In this document: positions 1 to 8,196 of the stretch, piece by piece
How the letters are laid out: each line of letters opens with the position of its first letter
Numbering within the stretch: position 1 is the stretch's first letter
From: Bacteroidales bacterium UBA6229
Lineage (GTDB): Bacteria > Bacteroidota > Bacteroidia > Bacteroidales > F082
Direction of reading: 5' to 3'
Assembly: GCA_002440975.1 (NCBI GenBank)
Contig: DJWN01000072.1
Span: 1-23,523 of the forward strand
DNA: 23,523 nt
The notes under the pieces: model-generated
What the model saw: the letters and a program-made list of their open reading frames with translations, nothing else
The model's database searches: none
Told to the model about the DNA's origin: nothing
Position numbers and translations under genes: made by a program

Positions 1-90
1 TAATTTTAAAGAAGCTTCGAATCTTAAGATTGTATTAAACCACGTGTAATTTAGACTATTTCTAAATAGAATTTTTACTTGTTTTTAAGC

Positions 91-110
91 AAATCAAAAG
101 AAATCAAAAG
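91..110. repeat. Perfect 10-bp tandem repeat upstream of the metal efflux operon
   Basis: The 10-mer AAATCAAAAG occurs twice back to back and ends 22 bp before the -7 box of the efflux operon. No -33 TTTG is seen at the expected place, so the repeat sits where an activator would bind. One helical turn of phasing fits an OmpR-type or other dimeric regulator, but the A-rich composition means chance cannot be excluded. An inverted repeat, CTATTT-CT-AAATAG, lies just upstream at 56-69. Nothing else is visible in bases 1-90. Confidence 0.35.
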
Positions 111-132
111 GAATATTATCAATTTTCTGCTA

Positions 133-140
133 TATTTTTG
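133..140 (+). promoter_or_regulatory. Bacteroidota-type -7 box for the efflux operon
   Basis: TATTTTTG matches the Bacteroidota consensus TAnnTTTG. It would start transcription near 147, giving a leader of about 67 nt before the efflux pump start at 214. The -33 element is not recognisable. Confidence 0.5.
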
Positions 141-213
141 CATTGTACATCTATCACTATTTTGGATAGGTCACAAATAGAAAGCCACTAATTTCAATAG
201 ATCGAACCAAATT

Positions 214-3200
214 ATGCTACACAGGATTATTGACTTAAGCCTGAAAAACAAACTCATTGTTTTACTCATAACAGCCACTATGGCTGGTTTCGGGCTATTT
301 TCACTTACCCATATTCCCATTGGTGCCGTGCCTGATGTTACCAATAATCAGGTGCAGGTAATTACCACTTCCCGAAACCTTTCTACTTTGGATGTAGAAC
401 GTTTTATCACCTATCCCGTTGAATTGTCGATGGCTAATTTGCCCGGACTGGTTGAGATTCGTTCGATTTCCAAGTTTGGATTGTCAGTTGTTACACTGGT
501 TTTTAAGGACAATATGGGAACTTATCTGCCCCGGCAGCTGATTACCGAACAACTTGCAGTTGCTGCCGAAAATATTCCGGCAGGTTTTGGCAAGCCCTTT
601 ATGGGGCCTATCTCCACCGGGCTTGGTGAGATTTATCAATACATCCTCGAAGTGGAACCGGCGTACAAAAACGTTTATTCAGTAAACGAACTACGAACCA
701 TTCAGGACTGGATTGTGCGCCGGCAGTTGTCAGGGATTTCTGGCGTGGTGGAAGTGAATACATGGGGTGGTTTTCTCAAACAGTATGAAGTGGCCGTAAA
801 CCCCGAAGTGCTCCACGCCATGGACATCAGCATTGGCGAGGTTTATAGCGCCCTCGAAACCAATAACTCCGTGGTGGGAGGCGGTTATATCGAAAAACAA
901 AACCAGAGTTATTTCATCCGTGGCGAGGGTTTGGCAACTTCGGTCGAAGATCTTGAAAACATTGTGGTGCGCAACAGAGATGGTGTAATTATTCATGTGA
1001 AAGATATTGCTGTGGTACAATTCGGACATGCCACCCGCTTTGGTGCCATCACAGCCAATGGTGAAGGCGAAAAAGTGCTCGGGCAGGTAATGATGCTTAA
1101 AGGAGCCAATTCGGATGAAGTAATCAGGGATGTAAAAGAACGTGTGGCAGAAGTGCAAAAAAGCCTTCCCGAAGGCATACATATCAACGGCTTTCTGGAG
1201 CGCAGCGAGCTGATCAAAAAAACCACCAATACCATAGCCGAAAACCTGCTCCTGGGCTGCTTGATCGTAATTTTTGTAGTGGTTTTGCTGCTCGGAAATA
1301 TGCGATCCGGACTTGTTGTAGCTTCCGTAATTCCACTCAGTCTGCTCTTTGCCCTCAGTATGATGTACCTTTTTGATGTGGATGCCAACCTGATGAGCCT
1401 CGGTGCCATCGACTTCGGGATTATCATCGACGGTGCAGTGATTATTGTGGAATTTATTGCGTTTCAAATCAGCAAAAACAGAGACAAAATTCTTAAAACA
1501 AGCGGGATAGAACAACAACAACTAATCGACAAAATCACACTGGATGGGGCAGGTAAATTAACCCGTTCAGCACTTTTTGGCCAATTGATTATCATTATCG
1601 TCTTTATTCCAATTTTATCCCTCTCAGGAATCGAAGGCAAGATGTTTACGCCTATGGCACAAGTGTTTACCTTTGCCTTGCTGGGAACCATGCTTTTAGG
1701 CTTCACTTATGTGCCTGTGATGTCGTCAATCTTCCTGAAGCCAGCTAAAAAACAAAATAATATTTCAACGCATCTGATTGCCTTCCTAAATAAATTGTAT
1801 GAGCCTTCTATAAGCTGGGCACTTGCGCATAAAAGAATAGTATTGAGTCTGACGGTTTTACTATTGGCAGTTTCTATCTTTATCTTTAGCAGGATGGGCG
1901 GAGAGTTTATTCCCACTTTGGATGAAGGTGATTTTGTGATTCAGCCTGTGCTGAAAACCGGAACAACACTCAGCAGCACCATTGCCCTTACCACAAGAAT
2001 GGAAGAAATCCTGAAAACATTTCCTGAGGTGAAACAAGTCGTAAGCCGCATTGGCGCAGCCGAGGTACCCACCGATCCCATGTCGATGGAGGAGAGCGAT
2101 ATTATCATCACCCTTAAACCGCCTTCCGAATGGGTTACGGCCAACAGCAAGGATGAGCTGGCTAATCGATTCAAGGAAGCACTTTCTGTCATTCCAGGAA
2201 TCGACTATGAATTTACCCAACCCATCGAGATGCGTTTCAATGAGCTGATCACGGGCACAAGGGCCGATGTGGCCATCAAGATTTTTGGTGAAGACCTCAA
2301 TCAGCTTAATCAGCTGGCACAACGAATTAAAACCCTGATTTCGCCTGTGGAAGGTGCTTCGGATGTGATAGTGGAAAAAGTGGCTGGATTACCTGAAATG
2401 ACAGTGAAATACGACCTCAACAAACTAGCCATCTATGGCTTAACCGTTGATGATGTAAATCGCGTGATTTCGATGGCCTTTGCCGGACTTAAGGCAGGCG
2501 AAATCTTTGAGGGTGAAAAACGTTTCGACTTAGTAATCCGTTATCAAAATGATTACAGAAACAATATCGAAAACCTGCGCAACACCTTCATTCCCATGCC
2601 CGACGGCCATCAGGTTCCTTTACGTGAGGTTGCCGAAGTAAACTTTTCGAAAGGCCCTGCTAAAATCTCACGCGACGACACCCGCCGACGCATCGTTGTT
2701 GGGATAAACGTGCGTGGCAGAGATCTGGAGTCAGTGGTTGACGATGTGCGTGCTTTGATTGATCAACATATCGATCTGCCGGCAGGTTATGCCATCACCT
2801 ATGGCGGACAGTTCGAAAATCTGCGCTCGGCACGTAACCGCCTGATGATAGCCGTTCCTATAGCTTTGCTGCTCATCTTTGTGTTGTTGCATCTGGCATT
2901 TAATTCCTTGCGCGAAGCCCTGCTTGTTTACACAGCCATTCCGCTATCGGCAGTTGGGGGCATTTTGCTTCTCTATTTCCGTGATATGCCTTTTAGCATC
3001 TCTGCCGGAATAGGTTTTATTGCACTCTTTGGTATAGCAGTGCTCAACGGCATTGTGCTTATCGAACATTTTAAAGAATTACAAAAAGACAGCAGCATCA
3101 AATCTATGCGGGAGCTGATCATCAAAGGCACCTCCGAACGCTTGCGGCCTGTGTTGTTAACAGCTTCGGCCGCAGCACTGGGTTTTTTGCCAATGGCCAT

Positions 3201-4539
3201 TTCCACCTCGGCCGGTGCCGAAGTGCAGCGTCCGCTGGCAACGGTAGTCGTTGGTGGCTTGATCACGGCTACATTACTCACCCTCATAGTTTTGCCTGTG
3301 CTATTTTGTCTTTTTGAACGCAAAAAAATTGAACTTCCTGCCATGAAAAATTCTGCGATAGTGCTTCTACTGCTTTCCTTGTTTGCTTTTCCGTGGCAAG
3401 CCATGAGCCAGGAAAAGATCAGTCTGGAGCAGGCCATGCAAAAAAGCCTGGAGCGTCATGCCGGATTAAAAGCTGCCGCACTGAGTGTTGATCAGTCCAG
3501 GCTGGGCAAAACAGCGGCTTTCGATTTTCCTAAAACAGCAGTTTATTACAATTACGACGAAAATAATGTTGCCGAAAACGGACTACCGCTCAAGATATGG
3601 GGTATTCAGCAGAGCTTTGCTTTTCCGAACGTTTATGCCGGAAAAAACAAGCTCGCCGGGTTGGAAACCGATAAACAGCTTTTAACCTATGATCTCACAA
3701 AAAAGAGACTTCAAAAAGAGGTTTCGCTGGCCTATTACGATCTTAGTTATCAGCTGGAGTTACAACGCCATTTTCATCAGCTCGACAGCTTATACCAGCG
3801 ATTGCAATATGCAGTGCAGCGTCGCGTAGAAAGTGGAGAAAGTACCCGTATTGAGTTGCTGCAGGCGCGTGCCAGTCGTTCTGAAATCAAAAATCAACTT
3901 CAGCAGATAAACAAAAATCTCACATTGGCACAACAGCAGCTGGCCTCGCTGATGCAAACTGATACTTTATTTCTGCCAGCAACAGCGGAATACAAGCCAA
4001 TCGTGCTGATCGATTCCAGCCGTTCGACTTCCTGGTATGGCCTGCTCGAAAAAGACCTCCGCATCAGTGAACAGCAGCAGAAAATCAGTCGCCGACAGAT
4101 GCTTCCCGACCTGCAACTGGAGTATTTCACCGGAACTAATAGTGGAGCAGATTCCAAAATTTACAATGGTTTTCAGGTTGGGCTCAATCTTCCTTTTCTC
4201 TTCTTTGGACAACATGCCCAAAACAAATCTGCCCGCATCCAAACCGAAATCCTTGCAGCTGAACAGGAACGCCTCAAGTTTGCCTGGAAACAAGAACTGG
4301 ATCAGCTTTACAGCCAGCTGGAGCAGGCGGCGGCTAACCTCGACAGCTATACCAACGAATGGCAGCCACTGGCTAACGAACTGCAAACGACGGCCGTGAA
4401 AAGTCTGGAGCAGGGTGAAATCAGTATGCTTGCCTATTTGCAGCTGATGCGCGAATCGATTCGCATCCGCCAAAGCCAGCTCGAATGGCTGCATGAGTAC
4501 AATCGTATTGTGTTATCAATCAACTATTTTACACCATAG
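214..4539 (+). CDS. czcA: CzcA-type heavy-metal RND efflux pump fused to a CzcC/TolC-type outer-membrane channel
   Basis: This is a proton-driven heavy-metal exporter of the HME-RND family, 1441 residues against about 1040 for an unfused pump. Residues 1-1043 form the complete inner-membrane pump. The transmembrane-helix-4 motif around 400-413 reads DFGIIIDGAVIIVE, and its D400, D406 and E413 correspond to the proton-relay acids of Cupriavidus CzcA. That form is typical of divalent-metal (Co/Zn/Cd) pumps rather than Cu/Ag CusA pumps. Residues 1044-1441 read as a normal outer-membrane efflux protein (CzcC/TolC), starting with a Met and a hydrophobic signal-like stretch ending near AMSQ (about 1068), followed by long coiled-coil helices. 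The adaptor gene begins 4 bp downstream. Such fusions occur in Bacteroidota. The metal assignment is inferred from motifs only. Confidence 0.92.
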   Translation: MLHRIIDLSLKNKLIVLLITATMAGFGLFSLTHIPIGAVPDVTNNQVQVITTSRNLSTLDVERFITYPVELSMANLPGLVEIRSISKFGLSVVTLVFKDNMGTYLPRQLITEQLAVAAENIPAGFGKPFMGPISTGLGEIYQYILEVEPAYKNVYSVNELRTIQDWIVRRQLSGISGVVEVNTWGGFLKQYEVAVNPEVLHAMDISIGEVYSALETNNSVVGGGYIEKQNQSYFIRGEGLATSVEDLENIVVRNRDGVIIHVKDIAVVQFGHATRFGAITANGEGEKVLGQVMMLKGANSDEVIRDVKERVAEVQKSLPEGIHINGFLERSELIKKTTNTIAENLLLGCLIVIFVVVLLLGNMRSGLVVASVIPLSLLFALSMMYLFDVDANLMSLGAIDFGIIIDGAVIIVEFIAFQISKNRDKILKTSGIEQQQLIDKITLDGAGKLTRSALFGQLIIIIVFIPILSLSGIEGKMFTPMAQVFTFALLGTMLLGFTYVPVMSSIFLKPAKKQNNISTHLIAFLNKLYEPSISWALAHKRIVLSLTVLLLAVSIFIFSRMGGEFIPTLDEGDFVIQPVLKTGTTLSSTIALTTRMEEILKTFPEVKQVVSRIGAAEVPTDPMSMEESDIIITLKPPSEWVTANSKDELANRFKEALSVIPGIDYEFTQPIEMRFNELITGTRADVAIKIFGEDLNQLNQLAQRIKTLISPVEGASDVIVEKVAGLPEMTVKYDLNKLAIYGLTVDDVNRVISMAFAGLKAGEIFEGEKRFDLVIRYQNDYRNNIENLRNTFIPMPDGHQVPLREVAEVNFSKGPAKISRDDTRRRIVVGINVRGRDLESVVDDVRALIDQHIDLPAGYAITYGGQFENLRSARNRLMIAVPIALLLIFVLLHLAFNSLREALLVYTAIPLSAVGGILLLYFRDMPFSISAGIGFIALFGIAVLNGIVLIEHFKELQKDSSIKSMRELIIKGTSERLRPVLLTASAAALGFLPMAISTSAGAEVQRPLATVVVGGLITATLLTLIVLPVLFCLFERKKIELPAMKNSAIVLLLLSLFAFPWQAMSQEKISLEQAMQKSLERHAGLKAAALSVDQSRLGKTAAFDFPKTAVYYNYDENNVAENGLPLKIWGIQQSFAFPNVYAGKNKLAGLETDKQLLTYDLTKKRLQKEVSLAYYDLSYQLELQRHFHQLDSLYQRLQYAVQRRVESGESTRIELLQARASRSEIKNQLQQINKNLTLAQQQLASLMQTDTLFLPATAEYKPIVLIDSSRSTSWYGLLEKDLRISEQQQKISRRQMLPDLQLEYFTGTNSGADSKIYNGFQVGLNLPFLFFGQHAQNKSARIQTEILAAEQERLKFAWKQELDQLYSQLEQAAANLDSYTNEWQPLANELQTTAVKSLEQGEISMLAYLQLMRESIRIRQSQLEWLHEYNRIVLSINYFTP

Positions 4540-4543
4540 TACA

Positions 4544-5686
4544 ATGAAATTTAAAACGAATAATTTAGCATTTTTAGGCTCTTGGATACTAAGCATGGCA
4601 CTCGTCTCCTGCGATTCGCAAACGACTGATATCAACTTTGCTGAGAATGATTTGATTGAGCTTACGGCCGAACAAATCAAGGAAACGAATGCACAGCTGG
4701 GTTCCATTTCGACAAAAAACTTTAGTCAGCAAGTGAATGCCAACGGCTACCTCGAAACCTCACCCAACAGCGAACAGCTGGTGAACAGTCTGAAAGGTGG
4801 ACGAATACTGGAAATCAATGTTGAAACCGGACAAAAAGTGCGAAAAGGACAAACTTTGGTTAAGCTTGAAAACCCGGAATTTGTTGAAATGCAGCGCGCC
4901 TACCTCGAAGCTGGCTTTGAAGTGAACAAACTCAGAGAGCAATGGATGCGCAAGAAAAACCTGGCCGAAGATCAAATTGCTTCCACCAGCGAATTGCAAA
5001 TGGCAGAAGCCGCCTATCTTTCGGCAATAGCCATGCAACGGGCAATGGCCGAAAACCTCAGGTTGATTCAGATTGATCCAGAAAAAGTTGATGCGCATCA
5101 AATCAGTGCCACGCTGTCCATCAAAGCCTTAATGGACGGACATATCGCTGACATCAGCTGCCGCAAAGGCCAGTGGGTCAATCCCGAAGACCAGCTTATG
5201 CGTCTGGTTGACCTGAGCAAGCTACGTTTGAAGCTGGATGTTTTTGAAAAAGATGTTCATAAACTAAAGCAAGGATCCTCGCTATTGGCTTATTTGCCTG
5301 AGAATAATCATGTCCCTATCGCGGGAAATATTCAGGCAATAGGACGCGAAATTGATGCCTACAACCGCACAGTTAAAGTATTTGCACTACTACACCCTGA
5401 TTCAGAAACAGTTTTAATGCCCGGCATGTTTTTACACGCTTATATCCAACTAGCAAGTGTGCAGAAAAAAGCACTTCCTGAGTCGGCTTTTTTGGAATCG
5501 GATGACAAAAAATACTTCCTCCTGCTCAAAAGTGAAGAGAGTGGAAACTGGTATTTCGAGAAAAAACATGCCCTCACCGGTGAAAGTGCGGATGGATTTA
5601 TAGCATTATTAAACTTTAACGACTTTGCTGAGGACGCTAAAATACTGATATCCGGTGGTTTTCAGCTGATTCAGGAAGGAGAGTGA
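4544..5686 (+). CDS. czcB: Periplasmic adaptor (membrane-fusion) lipoprotein of the RND efflux pump
   Basis: HlyD/CusB-type adaptor that links the inner-membrane pump to the outer-membrane channel. I chose the ATG at 4544, four bases after the pump stop codon, because it gives a lipoprotein signal peptide with lipobox ALVSC. The open frame extends back to 4493, but that would bury the signal. The N-terminal half has a biotinyl/lipoyl-like segment (GGRILEINVETGQKVRKGQ) and a short helical hairpin of roughly 75 residues. The beta-barrel segment follows (IADISCRKGQWV, then LVDLSKLRLKLDVFEKDV). The membrane-proximal part includes LMPGMFLHAYIQL. No metal-binding Met or His cluster stands out. Length, about 380 residues, is normal. 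It is clearly in one operon with the pump. Confidence 0.9.
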   Translation: MKFKTNNLAFLGSWILSMALVSCDSQTTDINFAENDLIELTAEQIKETNAQLGSISTKNFSQQVNANGYLETSPNSEQLVNSLKGGRILEINVETGQKVRKGQTLVKLENPEFVEMQRAYLEAGFEVNKLREQWMRKKNLAEDQIASTSELQMAEAAYLSAIAMQRAMAENLRLIQIDPEKVDAHQISATLSIKALMDGHIADISCRKGQWVNPEDQLMRLVDLSKLRLKLDVFEKDVHKLKQGSSLLAYLPENNHVPIAGNIQAIGREIDAYNRTVKVFALLHPDSETVLMPGMFLHAYIQLASVQKKALPESAFLESDDKKYFLLLKSEESGNWYFEKKHALTGESADGFIALLNFNDFAEDAKILISGGFQLIQEGE

Positions 5687-5739
5687 TGTTGACTTAAAAC
5701 AAAACTGCCTTTCTGTTGGTTTAATGATAAAAACCGATT

Positions 5740-6126
5740 ATGAAATACGCTTTCAGCAAAATTTTGAACGAAGATTATGATCAACTGATCCTCCGTCTTG
5801 AGGCAGCACTTAAAAATATTGGATTTGGTATTGTGAGTACCATTCAAATGGACAAAACCTTCAAAGAAAAATTAGGCGTTGACTATAAACGCTATACCAT
5901 TTTAGGTGCCTGTAATCCAAATTTTGCCTTCGAAGTGCTGGGTCTTGAAGAACAGCTTGGCGTTTTGCTTCCCTGCAATGTAGTGGTAATCGAGCAGGCA
6001 GAGGGCAAGGTAGAAGTAGCGGCTATGGATCCGGCAGAAATGATTAAACAACTCGGCAACGAAAGACTCACCGAAATAGCCTGCAAAATCTCAGAAAAAT
6101 TAAATGCCTTGATTCAAGACCTTTAA
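5740..6126 (+). CDS. DUF302 family protein
   Basis: This 128-residue protein has no signal peptide and matches the DUF302 fold. It has the conserved stretch GACNPNFAFEVL followed by LLPCNVVV, each with the family's usual cysteine, and an amphipathic C-terminal helix. DUF302 function is not established. It lies 53 bp after the adaptor gene on the same strand with no clear terminator between, so it is probably the third gene of the efflux operon. DUF302 genes are often seen near metal-resistance and redox genes. A role in metal or thiol handling is inference from context. Confidence 0.85.
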   Translation: MKYAFSKILNEDYDQLILRLEAALKNIGFGIVSTIQMDKTFKEKLGVDYKRYTILGACNPNFAFEVLGLEEQLGVLLPCNVVVIEQAEGKVEVAAMDPAEMIKQLGNERLTEIACKISEKLNALIQDL

Positions 6127-6213
6127 TTCTGTTTTTGATTCATTTATCCTAAAAATTCCTAATGAAAAGCCTGCCGATGCCTTAATTGTTCCATTAGTTT
6201 AGCTTTCATATTG

Positions 6214-6221
6214 TACTTTTG
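6214..6221 (+). promoter_or_regulatory. -7 box for the serine hydrolase gene
   Basis: TACTTTTG is a perfect TAnnTTTG match. Transcription would start near 6228, downstream of the TTG at 6211 that opens the longest frame. This supports the ATG at 6253 as the real start. Confidence 0.6.
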
Positions 6222-6252
6222 CAGGGTGTTTTTCTACATTTTGCTTGATGTA

Positions 6253-7506
6253 ATGGTAGTTTGGAGATTCAGAATATTTTTATTTCTACTGATATTTACT
6301 GTCTTGTTTGTTAGTAGTTGCAAACCCACTTCCTCTAAAAACGAGCAGGTAGTTCATGCCATTGATACCATCCCGTTGCTTGTGCCGGACAGCTTGTATC
6401 TGGATATGGATCAAGCACTTATAAGTCGTAAACAACATCAGCTCGACAGTATTTTCAAACGCTTGGTTAGGCTTACGGGATTCAATGGCACGGTTCTTTA
6501 CACCGAAAAAGGTCGATTGGTTTTTGAAAAAGCTTATGGCTTTGCCGATGTACGCCGCAAAAGAGATTCCCTGCAGCCCGACAGTCAGTTTGAACTGGCT
6601 TCGGTTTCCAAGATGTTTACCGCCATGGCAGTGATGATCCTGCGTAAGGATGGCCTTTTGGAATACGATGTGGACATTAGAAAATACATTCCGGAATGGC
6701 CTTACGAAGGTGTTACTGTGCGGCAATTGCTCAACCATCGCTCTGGCTTGTCGCGCTATCAATCGCTGGCACATGAAAAATGGACAGACAAAACCATCCC
6801 GCTGACTAATGAAAAGATGATTGAACTTTTTATAAAACACCAGCCATCACCTTATTTTCAGCCTGATCGCGGTTTTCATTATTGCAATACCAATTATGCT
6901 CTGCTGGCTTCGGTTGTAGAACGCGTTAGTGGCCAACACTTTGAAGACTTTATGGAACAGCATATCTTTAAACCGCTGGGGATGAACAATTCACAGATCT
7001 ACAATATGCGGGATGATACGGTGGTTTCGGCCTATATCGAAATCGGGGTGCCGGGCTACGATCATCGCGGCTGGCGCGCCATACATGTTCGCAACGACTA
7101 CCTTAACGGAGTAATGGGTGATAAAAACATGTTTTCCACTGTGGAAGATTTATACCAATTCAACCTGGCACTGGATTACGGATTGTTGGTTCACGACAGC
7201 CTGCTCAAAGAGGCTTTTACGCCTGGAAGTCCTCGCCATCGCCGAAGAGCAGATAATTATGGCTTTGGTTGGCGTATCCGCGGAGATGCCGACAGCACTG
7301 TTTATCATTATGGCTGGTGGAAAGGTTTCCGAAGCTTTTTTTTAAGAGATATGCGACAACAAAAGACTCTAATCGTACTGACCAACAAAGATAAAGGGCC
7401 CGGATCTGATAACTTTTGGAACATCATCAACGACACCAGCTACGAACTTTTTCCTGCCTCCAAAAATATTAACCTTCCCGAAAAAGTAAGTCTGAATGGA
7501 CGTTAA
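6253..7506 (+). CDS. Serine hydrolase lipoprotein, beta-lactamase class C / penicillin-binding-protein family
   Basis: A 417-residue secreted lipoprotein with lipobox VSSC (Cys23) and a beta-lactamase/DD-peptidase fold (PF00144). The three active-site motifs are in order: S117-V-S-K120 (SxxK, nucleophile and general base), Y210-C-N212 (YxN) and H352-Y-G354 (in place of KTG). The HxG variant and the general sequence suggest an esterase or a D-Ala/peptide-active hydrolase rather than a true beta-lactamase; the substrate cannot be read from sequence. The open frame extends to a TTG at 6211, but that precedes the predicted transcription start. The gene is monocistronic, with its own promoter. Its stop codon overlaps that of the convergent response-regulator gene. 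Confidence 0.88.
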   Translation: MVVWRFRIFLFLLIFTVLFVSSCKPTSSKNEQVVHAIDTIPLLVPDSLYLDMDQALISRKQHQLDSIFKRLVRLTGFNGTVLYTEKGRLVFEKAYGFADVRRKRDSLQPDSQFELASVSKMFTAMAVMILRKDGLLEYDVDIRKYIPEWPYEGVTVRQLLNHRSGLSRYQSLAHEKWTDKTIPLTNEKMIELFIKHQPSPYFQPDRGFHYCNTNYALLASVVERVSGQHFEDFMEQHIFKPLGMNNSQIYNMRDDTVVSAYIEIGVPGYDHRGWRAIHVRNDYLNGVMGDKNMFSTVEDLYQFNLALDYGLLVHDSLLKEAFTPGSPRHRRRADNYGFGWRIRGDADSTVYHYGWWKGFRSFFLRDMRQQKTLIVLTNKDKGPGSDNFWNIINDTSYELFPASKNINLPEKVSLNGR

Positions 7507-8192
7507 TCGTTCACAACCAGTTTAAAACCAACGCCGTGCACATTCATTAATTCGATCTTTGGATCATTTTTGAAATATTTGCGAAGCTTGGTAATGTAAA
7601 CATCCATTGAGCGCGCATTGAAATAGGAATCGTCAAACCAGATTTTGTTCAAAGCCACTGAACGGTCGAGCACTTTATTCATATTTTCACATAAAAGCCT
7701 CAGTAGTTCAGCCTCTTTGGAAGTGAGTTTGCTCTCTTCAGTTCCTTTCATCAGCAGTTGGCGGTTGTAATCGAAGGTAAAATCGCCCAGCTCAAAATGG
7801 GTTGGACGCACCGTATCTTCAGCCGAGCGGCGCAAAATGGCTTTCATACGCATCAACAGCTCTTCCATGCTAAAAGGCTTGGTGAGGTAATCATCTGCCC
7901 CCAGTTCAAAACCCTGAAGCTTATCGTCCTGCAAAGTCTTGGCCGTCAAAAACAACAAAGGCACTTTCTGATCCAGCTTCCTGATCTCGGCTGCCAGCGC
8001 AAAGCCGTCCATCACCGGCATCATCACGTCCAATATACAAAACTGAAAATCCTCTCTTTTAAATCGTTCGAGGCCTTCCTGTCCATCGGTGCATAATACC
8101 GTAGGGAAACCTTTTGCTTCGAGGTAGGCTTTGAGGATAGTGCCCAGATTTTTGTCGTCCTCCGTTAATAAAACCCTGATCTGTTGTTCCAT
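7503..8192 (-). CDS. OmpR/PhoB-family response regulator
   Basis: A 229-residue DNA-binding response regulator. The receiver domain (about 5-120) has the acidic pocket E11-D12-D13, phospho-acceptor D55 (in CILDVMMPVMDG), T83 and K105 (TKPF). The C-terminal winged-helix domain (about 130-228) includes LTSKEAELLRLLCENMNKV and a final beta hairpin ending GVGFKLVV. It starts 4 bp after the stop codon of the histidine kinase gene, so the two are co-transcribed with the kinase first. The 10-bp-phased repeats upstream of the kinase are a natural candidate for its own operator. Architecture resembles RprY-type regulators of Bacteroidota, but this is not a firm orthology call. Confidence 0.93.
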   Translation of the reverse strand: MEQQIRVLLTEDDKNLGTILKAYLEAKGFPTVLCTDGQEGLERFKREDFQFCILDVMMPVMDGFALAAEIRKLDQKVPLLFLTAKTLQDDKLQGFELGADDYLTKPFSMEELLMRMKAILRRSAEDTVRPTHFELGDFTFDYNRQLLMKGTEESKLTSKEAELLRLLCENMNKVLDRSVALNKIWFDDSYFNARSMDVYITKLRKYFKNDPKIELMNVHGVGFKLVVND

Positions 8193-8196
8193 AGCT

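Noticed and set aside
730..2322. Long minus-strand frames inside the efflux pump gene
   Set aside because: They are antisense to an unmistakable RND pump and show no domain, promoter or start signal.
4493..4543. Earlier start of the adaptor inside the pump gene
   Set aside because: It would place 17 residues before a good lipoprotein signal peptide. The ATG at 4544 is 4 bp after the pump stop codon.
6211..6252. TTG start adding 14 residues to the serine hydrolase
   Set aside because: The TTG precedes the likely transcription start set by the TACTTTTG box at 6214-6221, and the ATG at 6253 gives a clean lipoprotein signal peptide.
6253..7506. True class C beta-lactamase (resistance gene)
   Set aside because: It is a lipoprotein with HYG in place of KTG and is closer to the broad serine-hydrolase/esterase group; calling it a resistance gene would go beyond the sequence.
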